Shown here: in pieces, positions 7,075 through 16,548 of the stretch
How the letters are laid out: every line of letters starts with the position of its first letter
How positions within the stretch are numbered: position 1 is the first letter of the stretch
Source: Clostridium sp. OM02-18AC
GTDB lineage: Bacteria; Bacillota; Clostridia; Lachnospirales; Lachnospiraceae
Length of the DNA stretch: 64,000 bases
Assembly: GCF_003481825.1 (NCBI RefSeq)
Contig: NZ_QULW01000007.1
Span: forward strand, 88,536-152,535
Direction of reading: 5' to 3'
The notes under the pieces: generated by a model
Database searches by the model: none
Told to the model about the DNA's origin: nothing
What the model saw: the letters and a program-made list of their open reading frames with translations, nothing else
Program-made: the position numbers and the translations under genes

Positions 7075-10000
7075 TTAGGAAATTGCTTTATTTTCTTCTG
7101 CTTTTAACTGCTTCTGTGCGGTTGCCAGCATCAGCTTGATACGGTTTAACTGGTTTACCTCGCTGGCACCCGGATCGTAGTCGACTGCGATGATGTTTGC
7201 CTCCGGGTGGGAAGCGCGCAGCTCTTTGATGACACCTTTTCCTACGATGTGGTTTGGCAGGCAGCCAAACGGCTGGGTGCAGACGATATTCTTTACGCCG
7301 CTGTGGATCAGCTCCAGCATCTCGCCGGTTAAGAACCAGCCCTCACCGGTCTGGTTGCCGAGGGAAACATAGTGTTTTGCCATATCAGCCAGATCACTGA
7401 TGCGGGACGGCGGGATGAAGTTTTTGCTGGCTTCCAGCTCCTTGCGTGCAGTCTTACGGAAATACTCTAAAAGGGAGATCCCCAGGTTGCACAGGCGGGC
7501 GGTGGAGCGCTTGCCGCCAAGGTGGTCTGCCTTGAAGTTACTGTTGTAGAAACAGTATAAAAGAAAGTCCATCAGATCCGGCATCACTGCCTCAGCACCT
7601 TCGGATTCCAGCAGGTCCACGATGTGGTTGTTGGCAAGCGGGGAGAATTTTACCAGGATCTCACCGACAATGCCGACCTTCGGCTTCTTAATATCTAACC
7701 GCGGCAGCTCGTCGAAGTCGTGGATGATTCCCTTAATGTTTCTTCTAAATTCCATCATGTTTGCGGAGCGGGTGGAAAGGCTCTTGATGCAGCGGGCTTT
7801 CCATTTTTCATGCAATGCGTTTGCGGAACCCGGAACCTTTTCGTAAGGACGGGTGGCATAGAGCACGCGCATGAAGAGATCGCCGTAAACAACGCCCTGC
7901 ATCGCTTTGGTGATCAGTCCTGGTGTGAACGTGAAGCCAGGGTTGGTTTCCATACCGTTCGCATTGACGGAGATGACCGGGATCTGAGGCATACCGGCTT
8001 TTTCCAGTGCACGGCGGATAAAGCCAATGTAGTTGGAAGCACGGCAGCCACCGCCGGTCTGGCTCATCAGGACTGCGGTGTGGTCGAGGTCATATTTACC
8101 GGATAACAGGGCATCCATGATCTGACCGATGACGATCAGGGACGGATAGCAGGCATCGTTGTTGACGTACTGCAGTCCGACATCGACCGCGTTTTTGCTG
8201 TCATTCTGCAGCACCTCGATCTTGTAGCCGAATGCACGGATGGCTGGTTCAATCAGCTCAAAGTGGATCGGAGACATCTGCGGGCAGAGCAGGGTATAGT
8301 CTTTCTTCATTTCCTTGGTGAAGACAACACGGTTGTAAGCGCTGGATACGACCTTGCGCTCGAAATGCTTCTGCTGGCGCACCTTTAAGGCTGCAATCAG
8401 GGAGCGGATACGGATTCTTGCCGCACCGAGGTTATTGACCTCATCGATCTTTAATACGGTGTAGATCTTGCCGGAGCCGGTCAGAATATCGTGTACCTGG
8501 TCGGTGGTAACGGCATCCAGACCGCAGCCGAAGGAGTTGAGCTGGATTAAATCCAGGCATTCGCTGTTCTTTACATAGGTGGCAGCGCGGTACAGTCTGG
8601 AGTGGTACATCCACTGGTCGGTGACGATGAGCGGGCGCTCTGCATCGGCCAGGTGGGAGATGGAATCTTCCGTCAGGACTGCAAAGCCGTAGGAGGTGAT
8701 CAGCTCCGGGATACCGTGGTTGATCTCCGGGTCTACGTGGTAAGGGCGGCCGGCCAGGACGATACCGTGGCGGTCGTGTTCCTTTAACCAGGCAATGGTT
8801 TCTTCGCCTTTCTTTTCCATGTCACGGCGGGAAGCAAGAAGCTCTTCCCATGCAGTGTGTGCTGCCTTCTGGACTTCTACGGAAGAAATATGGTATTCTT
8901 TGCCGAATTCCACGATAAGCTGTTTGGTCAGCACTTCTTCGTTGGTAAATGCAAAGAACGGATTCATAAAGTGGACATCGAACTCAGAGAGCTCTTCCAC
9001 ATTGTTTTTGATGTTTTCCGCGTAGGAGGTAACCATCGGGCAGTTGTAGTGGTTTCCTGCCTGCGGGGTCTCGTTGCGTTCGTACGGAATGCATGGATAG
9101 AAGATATCGCGTACACCCTGACGGATCAGCCAGGAAATATGGCCGTGCACCAGCTTTGCCGGATAGCACTCAGACTCACTCGGGATGGACTCGATGCCAA
9201 GTTCATAGATCTGTCTGGTAGACTGCGGAGACAGAATCACGCGGAATTTTAATTCCTTTAAGAAGGTAGCCCAGAACGGGAAGTTCTCGTACATGTTCAA
9301 AACACGCGGAACACCGATGGTGCCGCGGGTGGCTTCATCAGCCGGGAGCGGCTCATAGTCAAACATCCGGTGATATTTGTAAGCGAACAGGTTCGGAATT
9401 TCTTTCTTGGCTTTTTCTTTTCCAAGACCGCGCTCGCAGCGGTTTCCGCTGACAAACTGACGTCCGCCGTCGAAACGGTTGATGGTGAGGACGCAGTGGT
9501 TGGTGCAGCCCTTGCAGCGTGCCATGGAAGTCTCATATTTTAAGGAAAGAATCCGGTCAAGCGGAAGCATGGAGGTGCCCTTTTCGTGGTTGCAGCGTTC
9601 TCTTGCGATCAGCGCGGCACCGAATGCGCCCATGATACCGGCGATGTCCGGGCGGACTGCTTCACATCCGGCAATCTTTTCAAAGCTTCTGAGCACGGCA
9701 TCGTTGTAGAAGGTACCGCCCTGAACAACCACATGGGTGCCCAGGTCCGAAGCATTGGTGATCTTGATTACCTTAAATAATGCATTTTTGATGACCGAGT
9801 AAGCAAGACCGGCAGAGATATCGGCTACGGTAGCGCCTTCCTTCTGTGCCTGCTTTACGTTTGAGTTCATGAATACGGTGCAGCGGGTGCCCAGGTCTGT
9901 CGGGTTCTTGGCAAAAAGCGCTTCCTTCGCGAAGTCAATGACGGAATAATTCAGGGACTTTGCAAAAGTCTCGATGAAGGAACCGCAGCCGGAAGAACAT

Positions 10001-11334
10001 GCCTCGTTCAGCTGCACGCTGTCTACGGTATGGTCCTTGATGCGGATGCATTTCATGTCCTGTCCGCCAATGTCCAGGATGCAGTCTACATCCGGCTCAA
10101 AGAATGCTGCTGCGTAGTAGTGGGAGATGGTTTCAACCTCTCCTTCATCTAACATCAGGGCAGACTTTAATAAGGCCTCGCCATAACCGGTCGAGCACGA
10201 CCAGGCAATGTGTGCGGTTTCCGGAAGTATCTCTTTGATTTCAGCTATGGCACGGATCGCAGTTGCAATGGTGCTTCCGTTGTTGTTGTCATAGAAGCTG
10301 TAGAGAAGGCTTCCGTCCTCGCCGACCAGGGCCACCTTGGTGGTGGTGGAACCGGCGTCGATTCCCAGATAACAGTTGCCGCTGTATGTGGATAAGTCTC
10401 CTTTTTTTACCTGATGCTGTGCATGACGGGCCTGGAACGCATCGTAATCGGCCTGGGATGCAAAGAGCGGCTCCATACGTTTTACCTCAAACTCCATCTT
10501 GATGCCGGAGGTAAGACGTTCGATCATATCGGTCAGGGATACGGTTATGTTCTCGTCAGCATTCATGGCTGCACCGATGGCAGCGAATAAATGGGAGTGA
10601 TCCGGTGCGACAATATGGTCTGCATCCAGATTCAGGGTACGGATAAAGGCCTGGCGCAGCTCCGGCAGGAAATGCAGTGGGCCGCCGAGAAATGCCACGG
10701 TGCCGCGGATTGGTTTTCCGCAGGCAAGACCGCTGATGGTCTGGTTGACCACAGCCTGGAAAATGGATGCGGAAAGATCTTCCCTGGTAGCACCCTCGTT
10801 GATGAGCGGCTGGATATCAGATTTTGCGAAAACGCCGCAGCGGGCTGCAATCGGGTAGATCATCTGGTAATTTTTGGCATACTCGTTCAGACCGGAAGCA
10901 TCGGTCTGTAAGAGGGATGCCATCTGGTCAATAAAGGAACCGGTACCGCCGGCGCAGATTCCGTTCATGCGCTGGTCGATACCGCCGGTAAAGTAAATGA
11001 TCTTTGCGTCCTCGCCGCCCAGCTCAATGGCAACATCGGTCTGCGGGGCATAGTCCTGCAGGGCAGTAGCAACCGCTACAACCTCCTGGGTAAACGGAAC
11101 ATCTAAGTGACCGGACAGCGTCAGACCGCCGGATCCGGTAATGCTTGGGGAGACAGTCATCTCGCCAAGTTTTTCTTTTGCTCTTGATAATAAAAGAGCG
11201 AGCGTCTTCTGGATGTTAGCATAGTGGCGCTCGTAGTCGGTAAATAACATATGATGTTCGCTGTCTAAGACTGCGATTTTTACGGTAGTGGAACCAATAT
11301 CGATTCCAAGGGTATTATTATGTAATAAACTCAT
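7075..11334 (-). CDS. Giant 2-hydroxyacyl-CoA dehydratase activase-like protein (two BadF/BcrA ATPase domains + DUF2229)
   Basis: 1419 aa. Two ASKHA ATPase modules in tandem, [10 protein letters not shown] at residue 10 and [10 protein letters not shown] near 320, each with the activase Fe-S cysteine loop ([11 protein letters not shown] with Cys127; [11 protein letters not shown]). Then a CxxC motif ([10 protein letters not shown]), a DUF2229 segment ([16 protein letters not shown]) and a dehydratase-subunit-like C-terminal half with scattered cysteines. Small activases (~260 aa) drive ATP-dependent one-electron transfer to 2-hydroxyacyl-CoA dehydratases; the giant fusions are common in clostridia and their substrate is not established. 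The AAGGAGG ribosome site is 21 nt from ATG, but a GGGG/CCCC hairpin lies between and shortens the effective distance to 9. The leader is duplicated at 22042-22199. Confidence 0.9.
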   Translation of the reverse strand: MSLLHNNTLGIDIGSTTVKIAVLDSEHHMLFTDYERHYANIQKTLALLLSRAKEKLGEMTVSPSITGSGGLTLSGHLDVPFTQEVVAVATALQDYAPQTDVAIELGGEDAKIIYFTGGIDQRMNGICAGGTGSFIDQMASLLQTDASGLNEYAKNYQMIYPIAARCGVFAKSDIQPLINEGATREDLSASIFQAVVNQTISGLACGKPIRGTVAFLGGPLHFLPELRQAFIRTLNLDADHIVAPDHSHLFAAIGAAMNADENITVSLTDMIERLTSGIKMEFEVKRMEPLFASQADYDAFQARHAQHQVKKGDLSTYSGNCYLGIDAGSTTTKVALVGEDGSLLYSFYDNNNGSTIATAIRAIAEIKEILPETAHIAWSCSTGYGEALLKSALMLDEGEVETISHYYAAAFFEPDVDCILDIGGQDMKCIRIKDHTVDSVQLNEACSSGCGSFIETFAKSLNYSVIDFAKEALFAKNPTDLGTRCTVFMNSNVKQAQKEGATVADISAGLAYSVIKNALFKVIKITNASDLGTHVVVQGGTFYNDAVLRSFEKIAGCEAVRPDIAGIMGAFGAALIARERCNHEKGTSMLPLDRILSLKYETSMARCKGCTNHCVLTINRFDGGRQFVSGNRCERGLGKEKAKKEIPNLFAYKYHRMFDYEPLPADEATRGTIGVPRVLNMYENFPFWATFLKELKFRVILSPQSTRQIYELGIESIPSESECYPAKLVHGHISWLIRQGVRDIFYPCIPYERNETPQAGNHYNCPMVTSYAENIKNNVEELSEFDVHFMNPFFAFTNEEVLTKQLIVEFGKEYHISSVEVQKAAHTAWEELLASRRDMEKKGEETIAWLKEHDRHGIVLAGRPYHVDPEINHGIPELITSYGFAVLTEDSISHLADAERPLIVTDQWMYHSRLYRAATYVKNSECLDLIQLNSFGCGLDAVTTDQVHDILTGSGKIYTVLKIDEVNNLGAARIRIRSLIAALKVRQQKHFERKVVSSAYNRVVFTKEMKKDYTLLCPQMSPIHFELIEPAIRAFGYKIEVLQNDSKNAVDVGLQYVNNDACYPSLIVIGQIMDALLSGKYDLDHTAVLMSQTGGGCRASNYIGFIRRALEKAGMPQIPVISVNANGMETNPGFTFTPGLITKAMQGVVYGDLFMRVLYATRPYEKVPGSANALHEKWKARCIKSLSTRSANMMEFRRNIKGIIHDFDELPRLDIKKPKVGIVGEILVKFSPLANNHIVDLLESEGAEAVMPDLMDFLLYCFYNSNFKADHLGGKRSTARLCNLGISLLEYFRKTARKELEASKNFIPPSRISDLADMAKHYVSLGNQTGEGWFLTGEMLELIHSGVKNIVCTQPFGCLPNHIVGKGVIKELRASHPEANIIAVDYDPGASEVNQLNRIKLMLATAQKQLKAEENKAIS

Positions 11335-11478
11335 TTGATGCGGGGAAAACCCCTGCCTCCTTATCTAAAAAGACACACTTTTTCAGAGTACAGTGCAGAG
11401 TTTAACATAAAATCTTCCATATTACAATTTATGGATGCGTAAAAATTTAGTTAAGAAATTTGGAAACTTCTGTCAGAA
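11321..11478 (-). repeat. Island border repeat, copy A (leader and first codons of the activase gene)
   Basis: This stretch is repeated in the same orientation at 22042-22199. The block 11408-11477 aligns to 22129-22198 without gaps and with 6 mismatches in 70 bases (my count); the part around the start codon (TGTAATAAA...TCAT) also matches. Similarity stops about five codons into the activase gene and just before the end of the lacI-type gene. The pair brackets the LacI/LarA/ABC/oxidoreductase island. Confidence 0.8.
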
Positions 11479-11485
11479 AGAAGGA

Positions 11486-12502
11486 TCATAGCTTTTTGCA
11501 GCTTCCCCTTTTTATGATGCTGTATGGAAATTCTACTTTCAGTTTACTGCTATGACCACCGTCTACCCGGTCAAGAAGAATGCGAACTGCCATTTTGCCC
11601 ATTTCCTCTAGAGGTACATGGACGCTGGAAAGCATGGGCGAAGTGTATTGGACATTTTCTACATCGTTACAGCCAATCAGGGAAATATCATCGGGGACAC
11701 GGATGTTCCGGTCACGGCAGGCGCGCAATGCACCGATAGAAACCATATCATTTGCACAGAATACGGCAGTGACATCCGGAGCAGAATCTAACAGGCGCAG
11801 CATTCCCTGGTATCCTCCATCCATGGACAAAAACATGTCACTAATGATATAACGGTCATCTACGGGCAGATTTAATGATTTTACTGTTTCGCGGTATCCA
11901 CGCATACGCCCTTCGTTGCTTCCAATAAAACCTATTTTTCTGTGTCCCTGTGAATAAAAATAGTTGACAACGCTACAGGTGATCTTGTAGCTGTCGCATA
12001 CGATCTGATCGCAGTCTGCGTCCAGAATATTCAATCCCACATAGATAATCTTCTTGAAATAAGCTTCTAACTGGTGCAGTGTTTCCGCTTTGAAACGGCC
12101 AATGATGATCAGACAGTCGGAGGGTGTTGCTGACAGAATGGGGGACATTAGATTAGGACTTTCCAGCGCGCTGGCAGAAAACGTGTACTGCAGGATATAA
12201 TTATGCTTAAATGCTTCCTGTTCTACGCTTTCCAGAATTTTTGTATAAAAAGGGTCATCTTTTGTCTCCTGGGGAGCAACTGCAAAAAGACAGTATAGTG
12301 ATTTGGGCTTAAGACTCCGGTGGGAGTCGCTGCCCTGAAGCTGCCTGGCAGCCAGATTTGGCATGTAGCCCTGCTGTTTTGCAACTTCCCATATTTTCCG
12401 CCGAAGTTCCTTACTGGCAGCAGATGTATTTTCTGTATTCAGAACTCTGGAAACAGTGGAGATAGAAACACCAACCTCCGCTGCAATGTCTTTTAATGAC
12501 AT
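11486..12502 (-). CDS. LacI-family transcriptional regulator of the LarA island
   Basis: 338 aa. The N-terminal helix-turn-helix is canonical (LKDIAAEVGVSISTVSRVLN, residues 3-22), followed by the hinge (GYMPNLAARQL) and a periplasmic-binding-protein-like effector domain (VTAVFCANDMVSIGALRACR; DISLIGCNDVENVQYTSP). LacI repressors usually release DNA on binding the substrate of the pathway. It is divergent from the larA-like gene, and palindromes ACAAACGTTTGT (12596) and CAAACGTTTG (12754) in the intergenic region are the probable operators, one near its own promoter. The ribosome site AGAAGGGGG precedes ATG. The last bases adjoin border repeat A. Confidence 0.93.
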   Translation of the reverse strand: MSLKDIAAEVGVSISTVSRVLNTENTSAASKELRRKIWEVAKQQGYMPNLAARQLQGSDSHRSLKPKSLYCLFAVAPQETKDDPFYTKILESVEQEAFKHNYILQYTFSASALESPNLMSPILSATPSDCLIIIGRFKAETLHQLEAYFKKIIYVGLNILDADCDQIVCDSYKITCSVVNYFYSQGHRKIGFIGSNEGRMRGYRETVKSLNLPVDDRYIISDMFLSMDGGYQGMLRLLDSAPDVTAVFCANDMVSIGALRACRDRNIRVPDDISLIGCNDVENVQYTSPMLSSVHVPLEEMGKMAVRILLDRVDGGHSSKLKVEFPYSIIKRGSCKKL

Positions 12503-12595
12503 AAAATATCCCCCTTCTGTGTCACATCAAGAATTTATGCATCATTATTAACAAGAATACCATAAATAGAAGAAAAAGTATACATATTTACTATA

Positions 12596-12607
12596 ACAAA
12601 CGTTTGT
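12596..12607. promoter_or_regulatory. LacI-type operator O1 (near the regulator gene)
   Basis: A perfect 12-bp palindrome ACAAACGTTTGT with the central CG typical of LacI-family operators. It lies ~95 bases upstream of the regulator start, where its own promoter must be, so autoregulation is likely. The intergenic region 12503-12885 otherwise holds O2, the larA promoter and A+T-rich DNA with no gene. Confidence 0.7.
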
Positions 12608-12753
12608 GTAAAAATCAAGAAATGATACAGTGAAAAATAACAAAATAATTTGTAATAAATCGAGAATAACCGTTAAAATATCAACCAAATTTGAAAAGTA
12701 TCAGTTGTGCCAATTGTTTAATAAATTTCAAAAAGCCTTTAAATACAGCAAGA

Positions 12754-12763
12754 CAAACGTTTG
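12754..12763. promoter_or_regulatory. LacI-type operator O2 (upstream of the larA-like promoter)
   Basis: Palindrome CAAACGTTTG, the same 10-bp core as O1, 35 bases upstream of the -35 box of the larA-like operon. Its centre is 157 bp from the centre of O1, close to 15 turns of B-DNA, so the two sites face the same side of the helix and could be bridged by a tetramer. Confidence 0.65.
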
Positions 12764-12797
12764 CTTAAAAAGTTGCCCGATATTTGCGCTAAACGAA

Positions 12798-12825
12798 TTG
12801 ACTAACACGAAAATTATGCTATAAT
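12798..12825 (+). promoter_or_regulatory. Sigma-A promoter of the larA-ABC-oxidoreductase operon
   Basis: TTGACT, 16-bp spacer, TATAAT with an extended TGC element directly before the -10. It starts transcription about 55 bases before the larA-like ATG. It is the only strong promoter I see until the terminator at 21971, which supports a single ~9-kb transcript. Confidence 0.75.
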
Positions 12826-12885
12826 TGTGACAAAAAGTGATGGGAAATGATGCGAAAATTGTACAAAATAACGGAGGTATCCATC

Positions 12886-14382
12886 ATGAAACATTTTGAA
12901 TTTGAATATGGAGAAGGTACTTTGGGTGCCTGGTTGCCGGATAATACAGACACATTTATTCCTGGTGTTACTGTGCCGGATCCAGACTACATTCCGGAGG
13001 AGAAGCTGGAGGCTGCTTATAAAGAAAGTTTGGCTCATCCAATCGGTATGGAGCCGGTGAAAAATCTGGTTCACAAGGGAAGCAGGGTCGTCTTTATCAT
13101 TCCTGATCGTGTGAAAGGCGGAGAGCAGCCAACCAGCCACAGAAAACTGGCTGTAAAGTATATTCTGGAGGAACTTTACGGGGCAGGTGTGGAGAAAAAA
13201 GATATCCTGTTCATTATTTCTAATGGACTTCATCCCAGAAGTACAGACAAAGATGCCCTGGCAATCTTTGGACCGGAACTGTATAAAGAGTTCTGGTATA
13301 CGGGACAGATCATCAGCCACGATTCCGAGGATATGGAACATATGGTAGATCTGGGACTTACAGACAGAGGTGATCCGGTTTTCATCAATAAATATGTGTA
13401 TGAGGCAGATCTTCCGATCCTCATCGGACATGTTCAGGGAAATCCTTATGGAGGTTATTCGGGAGGTTACAAGCACAGTGCAACTGGAATTAGCAACTGG
13501 AAGAGCATTGCCAGCCACCATGTTCCCATGGTTATGCACAGGGATGATTTTACACCAGTAAACAATGCCAGCCTCATGAGAAATAAATTTGATGAGATTT
13601 CCATGAAAATGGAAGAAAAAATGGGACATCCGTTCTTCTGCTGTGATGCGGTTTTGGATACAAAGAGTCGTCAGATTGCTATTTTTTCTGGATACGCAAA
13701 AGAAATGATGCCGTTGTCCTGGAAAGTGGCAGATAAGCGCACTTACGTACATTGGGCAGAAAAAAAATACGATGTTCTGGTGTTCGGCATGCCGCAGAAA
13801 TTCCATTATGGAGATGGTATGGGAACCAATCCGATTATGATGATGCAGGCACTGTCTGCACAGGTGCTCCGGTTTAAGCGAGTCATGAGCGATAACTGCG
13901 TGATTATCTGTTCCAGTCTCTGCAACGGTTTCTTCAATGATGACAGATGGCCTTATCTGCGGGAATGTTATGAATGGTTCCAGAGGGATGAAATGAACAC
14001 GTTGCCGGATATGAACCGGTTAGGCGAATATTTTGCAACCAACGAGGAATATATCCGGAAATATCGTTTTGCAAATGCCTTCCATCCATTCCATGGTTTC
14101 TCTATGATGAGCTGCGGTCACATCGCTGAGATGAACACAAGTGCCATCTACATTGTAGGAGCTAAGGAACCTGGTTACGCAAGAGGAATGGGATTAAAGA
14201 CAAGAGCTACCTTTGAGGAAGCACTGGAGGATGCGAAAAAGAAATTCGTAGGAGAGAATCCGAACATTCTGGCACTTCCGCAGACCTTTAAGGTTGCGGC
14301 AGTACATCTGGGCATGAAAAATCCGGATGAAGACCCAATGGATGCATACGGTCACCGCCATCAAGGCTGTGGCTGCTGTTAA
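12886..14382 (+). CDS. LarA-family (DUF2088) nickel-pincer racemase/epimerase homologue
   Basis: 498 aa, longer than the ~425 aa of lactate racemase LarA. LarA enzymes carry the nickel-pincer nucleotide on a lysine and invert 2-hydroxy acids by hydride transfer. Seen: NGLHPRST with His116 (equivalent to LarA His108), GHVQGNPYGGYSGGYKHS with Lys196 (LarA Lys184), and ASHH with His212, 16 residues later (LarA Ni ligand His200). The acid/base His174 matches either His182, with a four-residue insertion, or Asn186. A Cys-rich tail GCGCC ends the protein. GGAGG sits eight bases before ATG; in-frame ATGs at 12847/12850 are too close to the transcription start. LarB/C/E, needed to make the cofactor, are not in the window. 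First gene of the island operon; probably not a plain lactate racemase. Confidence 0.85.
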   Translation: MKHFEFEYGEGTLGAWLPDNTDTFIPGVTVPDPDYIPEEKLEAAYKESLAHPIGMEPVKNLVHKGSRVVFIIPDRVKGGEQPTSHRKLAVKYILEELYGAGVEKKDILFIISNGLHPRSTDKDALAIFGPELYKEFWYTGQIISHDSEDMEHMVDLGLTDRGDPVFINKYVYEADLPILIGHVQGNPYGGYSGGYKHSATGISNWKSIASHHVPMVMHRDDFTPVNNASLMRNKFDEISMKMEEKMGHPFFCCDAVLDTKSRQIAIFSGYAKEMMPLSWKVADKRTYVHWAEKKYDVLVFGMPQKFHYGDGMGTNPIMMMQALSAQVLRFKRVMSDNCVIICSSLCNGFFNDDRWPYLRECYEWFQRDEMNTLPDMNRLGEYFATNEEYIRKYRFANAFHPFHGFSMMSCGHIAEMNTSAIYIVGAKEPGYARGMGLKTRATFEEALEDAKKKFVGENPNILALPQTFKVAAVHLGMKNPDEDPMDAYGHRHQGCGCC

Positions 14383-14414
14383 AAAGTATGAAATAAAAGA
14401 AGGGAGAAAGTATA

Positions 14415-15602
14415 ATGAGAAAGATGAAGCAGAAAGCATTGGCGATTGTGGGCGCGGCAGTTCTTATGGGGGCATTGACTGCATGCGGAGGATCTGGAAA
14501 TGCGGCTAAGACAACCGAGGCAGCAACGGATACCGAAGCAGCGAAAGAGGACACAAAGGAAGAAAAAACAGAAGCAGCAGAGGAAGGCGCAGACACTACA
14601 CTGGGATTGAAACCATTGGATGAGCGCACAACCTTAAGTATTGGTTTCTTTGCAGGATCTGCGCATTCCATGCCATGGTATGTGGCAGATGAGATGGGCT
14701 TTTTCGATGAATTGAATATTGATGTAGAATATCAGTCCTTTACCGGTGGTCCGGCCATGATGGAAGCCAGTGCAGACTGGGATGTGTGCGATGTAGGTGC
14801 TCCTGGTGTATTAAATGGTATGAAGAACTATGATATCAACATGCTTGGTGTATGCGACAACGAATTTAACACAGCATTGTTTGTACGTCCTGATACCGAT
14901 CTTGCTAAAGATCCGAAAAATCCGGATAACTGGAAAGGCAAGAAAGTTCTGTTAAACAGAGGAACTACATTGCAGTATATGTTTATGGCATTTATGAATA
15001 GCATTGGCATTGATGATCTGGATGCTTATGGAATTGAAATCGTGGATACAGCAGTTGGAACCTGCCTGACTGCATTCCAGACTGGCGAAGGTGACGCAAT
15101 GTGCGTATGGAACGCATTTGCATGCCAGGCAGAGGAAAATGGTTATGTTCGCGTAACGGATATTAAGGATTTGGGGCTGAATAATATTTCTGCTATGTGT
15201 GCAACCAAGGATGCCATCGAGAACAAGACTGAGCTGGTTGAAACTGCATTCCAGGTATATTACAAGACTTGGGAATGGTGCAATGAAAGTGAAGAGAATA
15301 TGGCAAAAGCAGAAGAGCTGTTTGTACAGTCCTGCGAGGATGAGGGTGTTGCTGTCACCGAGGACATTGCAAAGCGCCTGATTGAAGAGTACAATTGCCC
15401 GACACTGTCTGAGGCGGTTTCTGCTATGACAACAGAGGAAGATGACCGCAATGGAAGTGGAAATAAGGTTACAAAGGCTACCAACCAGCTCTTTGAGACT
15501 CTGGACTTCTTCATCACACTGGGCAACTACACGGAGGAAGATCGTCAGACCATCCAGGATAAAGGTCTTGTAAATCCTGTTATTGCAGAAGCAGTGAAGT
15601 AG
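14415..15602 (+). CDS. ABC substrate-binding lipoprotein of the LarA island (NMT1/TauA-like)
   Basis: 395 aa. Lipoprotein signal with the lipobox LTAC (Cys24), an Ala/Glu/Thr-rich linker to residue ~60, then an NMT1/TauA-type fold: LSIGFFAGSAHSMPWYVADE, FFDELNIDVEYQSF, GTTLQYMFMAFMNSIGI. It would bind the imported acid at the outer face of the membrane. GGGAGAAAG precedes ATG. Its 3' side is separated from the permeases by two stem-loops without a T-run, which usually raises the level of a binding protein relative to the rest of the importer. Distinct in sequence from the binding protein at 3672. Confidence 0.92.
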   Translation: MRKMKQKALAIVGAAVLMGALTACGGSGNAAKTTEAATDTEAAKEDTKEEKTEAAEEGADTTLGLKPLDERTTLSIGFFAGSAHSMPWYVADEMGFFDELNIDVEYQSFTGGPAMMEASADWDVCDVGAPGVLNGMKNYDINMLGVCDNEFNTALFVRPDTDLAKDPKNPDNWKGKKVLLNRGTTLQYMFMAFMNSIGIDDLDAYGIEIVDTAVGTCLTAFQTGEGDAMCVWNAFACQAEENGYVRVTDIKDLGLNNISAMCATKDAIENKTELVETAFQVYYKTWEWCNESEENMAKAEELFVQSCEDEGVAVTEDIAKRLIEEYNCPTLSEAVSAMTTEEDDRNGSGNKVTKATNQLFETLDFFITLGNYTEEDRQTIQDKGLVNPVIAEAVK

Positions 15603-15648
15603 TAATTGTACATTGTGAGCCCGAAAATGTTTCCGGGTAAATAAAAAA

Positions 15649-15686
15649 GAGGGAGCGGATGATACGAAAGGAAAATCCGTTCCCTC
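15649..15686 (+). promoter_or_regulatory. Intercistronic stem-loop between binding protein and permease genes
   Basis: 12-bp stem GAGGGAGCGGAT/ATCCGTTCCCTC (one G-U pair) with a 14-nt loop and no following T-run; a smaller CCCG/CGGG hairpin lies just before it (15620-15637). It more likely protects the 3' end of the upstream message or causes partial termination than ends the operon. Confidence 0.6.
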
Positions 15687-15711
15687 ACTTAAATGAAGGA
15701 GGGATTACAGC

Positions 15712-16548
15712 ATGAGTGACCAAAACGTACACCGGCTGTCAAACGAAGAACGTGTTGCCAAAGTGCAGACGGAAAAGAGAAAAAATGACTTTCAGATGGC
15801 GATGCTTTCGGCTATTGGCGTATTGGCTTTCCTGCTGATCTGGCAGTTGGCGGTTGCGTCTGGGTTCCTTCCCAGCAGATATGTTCCGATGCCGTCTGAG
15901 GTTGTGAAATTGTTTTTTGTAAAATTAACGGATCCCAATCCGGATGGAGCAGTCCTGGGAGCTCATATTGTAGCAAGCCTTCAGGTTGCCTTATCAGGAT
16001 TTTTCCTGGCTATTATCATTGGCGTTCCGTTGGGACTGTGCATGGGATGGTTTCGGGGATTTGACAGTTTTATGCGTCCTATATTTGAAATTCTGCGTCC
16101 TATTCCGCCAGTATCATGGATTCCCATTACCATTATCTGGATGGGGCTGGGACTGAAGGCAAAAGCTTTTATCGTATTTTTTTCCGCATTTGTTCCATGC
16201 GTCATCAATTCCTACACAGGAATCCGCCAGACAAGTGAAGCCCTCATCAATGTGGGAAAAATTTGCGGTGCTTCTAATTTCACTATTTTCCGTACAATCG
16301 GGATTCCATCTGCTATGACGATGACCTTTGCGGGAATCCGTGTAGCGCTGGGCAATGCCTGGGCTACCTTAGTAGCAGCAGAGATGCTGGCGGCAAATCT
16401 GGGACTCGGATATATGATTCAGCAAGGTCGCTCTTTTGCGAGACCAGATATCATCATCCTGGGCATTGTGGTAATCGGAGCACTTGGTGTAGTATTCACT
16501 TGGCTGTTAGGCCTTGTTGAAGGAAAGGTTCTGGGGTGGAAAAAATGA
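15712..16548 (+). CDS. ABC transporter permease A of the LarA island
   Basis: 278 aa with six hydrophobic helices and the EAA-type loop (ALINVGKICGASNFTIFRTIGIP). Like TauC/SsuC, it forms half of the membrane channel. AAGGAGG before ATG is strong, consistent with an independent translation start after the stem-loop. Its last four bases overlap permease B (ATGA). Permease B differs throughout, so the channel is probably a heterodimer. Confidence 0.92.
   Translation: MSDQNVHRLSNEERVAKVQTEKRKNDFQMAMLSAIGVLAFLLIWQLAVASGFLPSRYVPMPSEVVKLFFVKLTDPNPDGAVLGAHIVASLQVALSGFFLAIIIGVPLGLCMGWFRGFDSFMRPIFEILRPIPPVSWIPITIIWMGLGLKAKAFIVFFSAFVPCVINSYTGIRQTSEALINVGKICGASNFTIFRTIGIPSAMTMTFAGIRVALGNAWATLVAAEMLAANLGLGYMIQQGRSFARPDIIILGIVVIGALGVVFTWLLGLVEGKVLGWKK

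Noticed and set aside
12630..12824. A 64-codon plus-strand frame in the lacI-larA gap
   Set aside because: It has no ribosome site, overlaps operator O2 and the larA promoter, and its Lys/Asn/Ile-rich product reflects A+T-rich intergenic DNA.
12814..13806. A 330-codon minus-strand frame opposite the LarA homologue
   Set aside because: It is the antisense shadow of a gene with clear family motifs and has no start signal.
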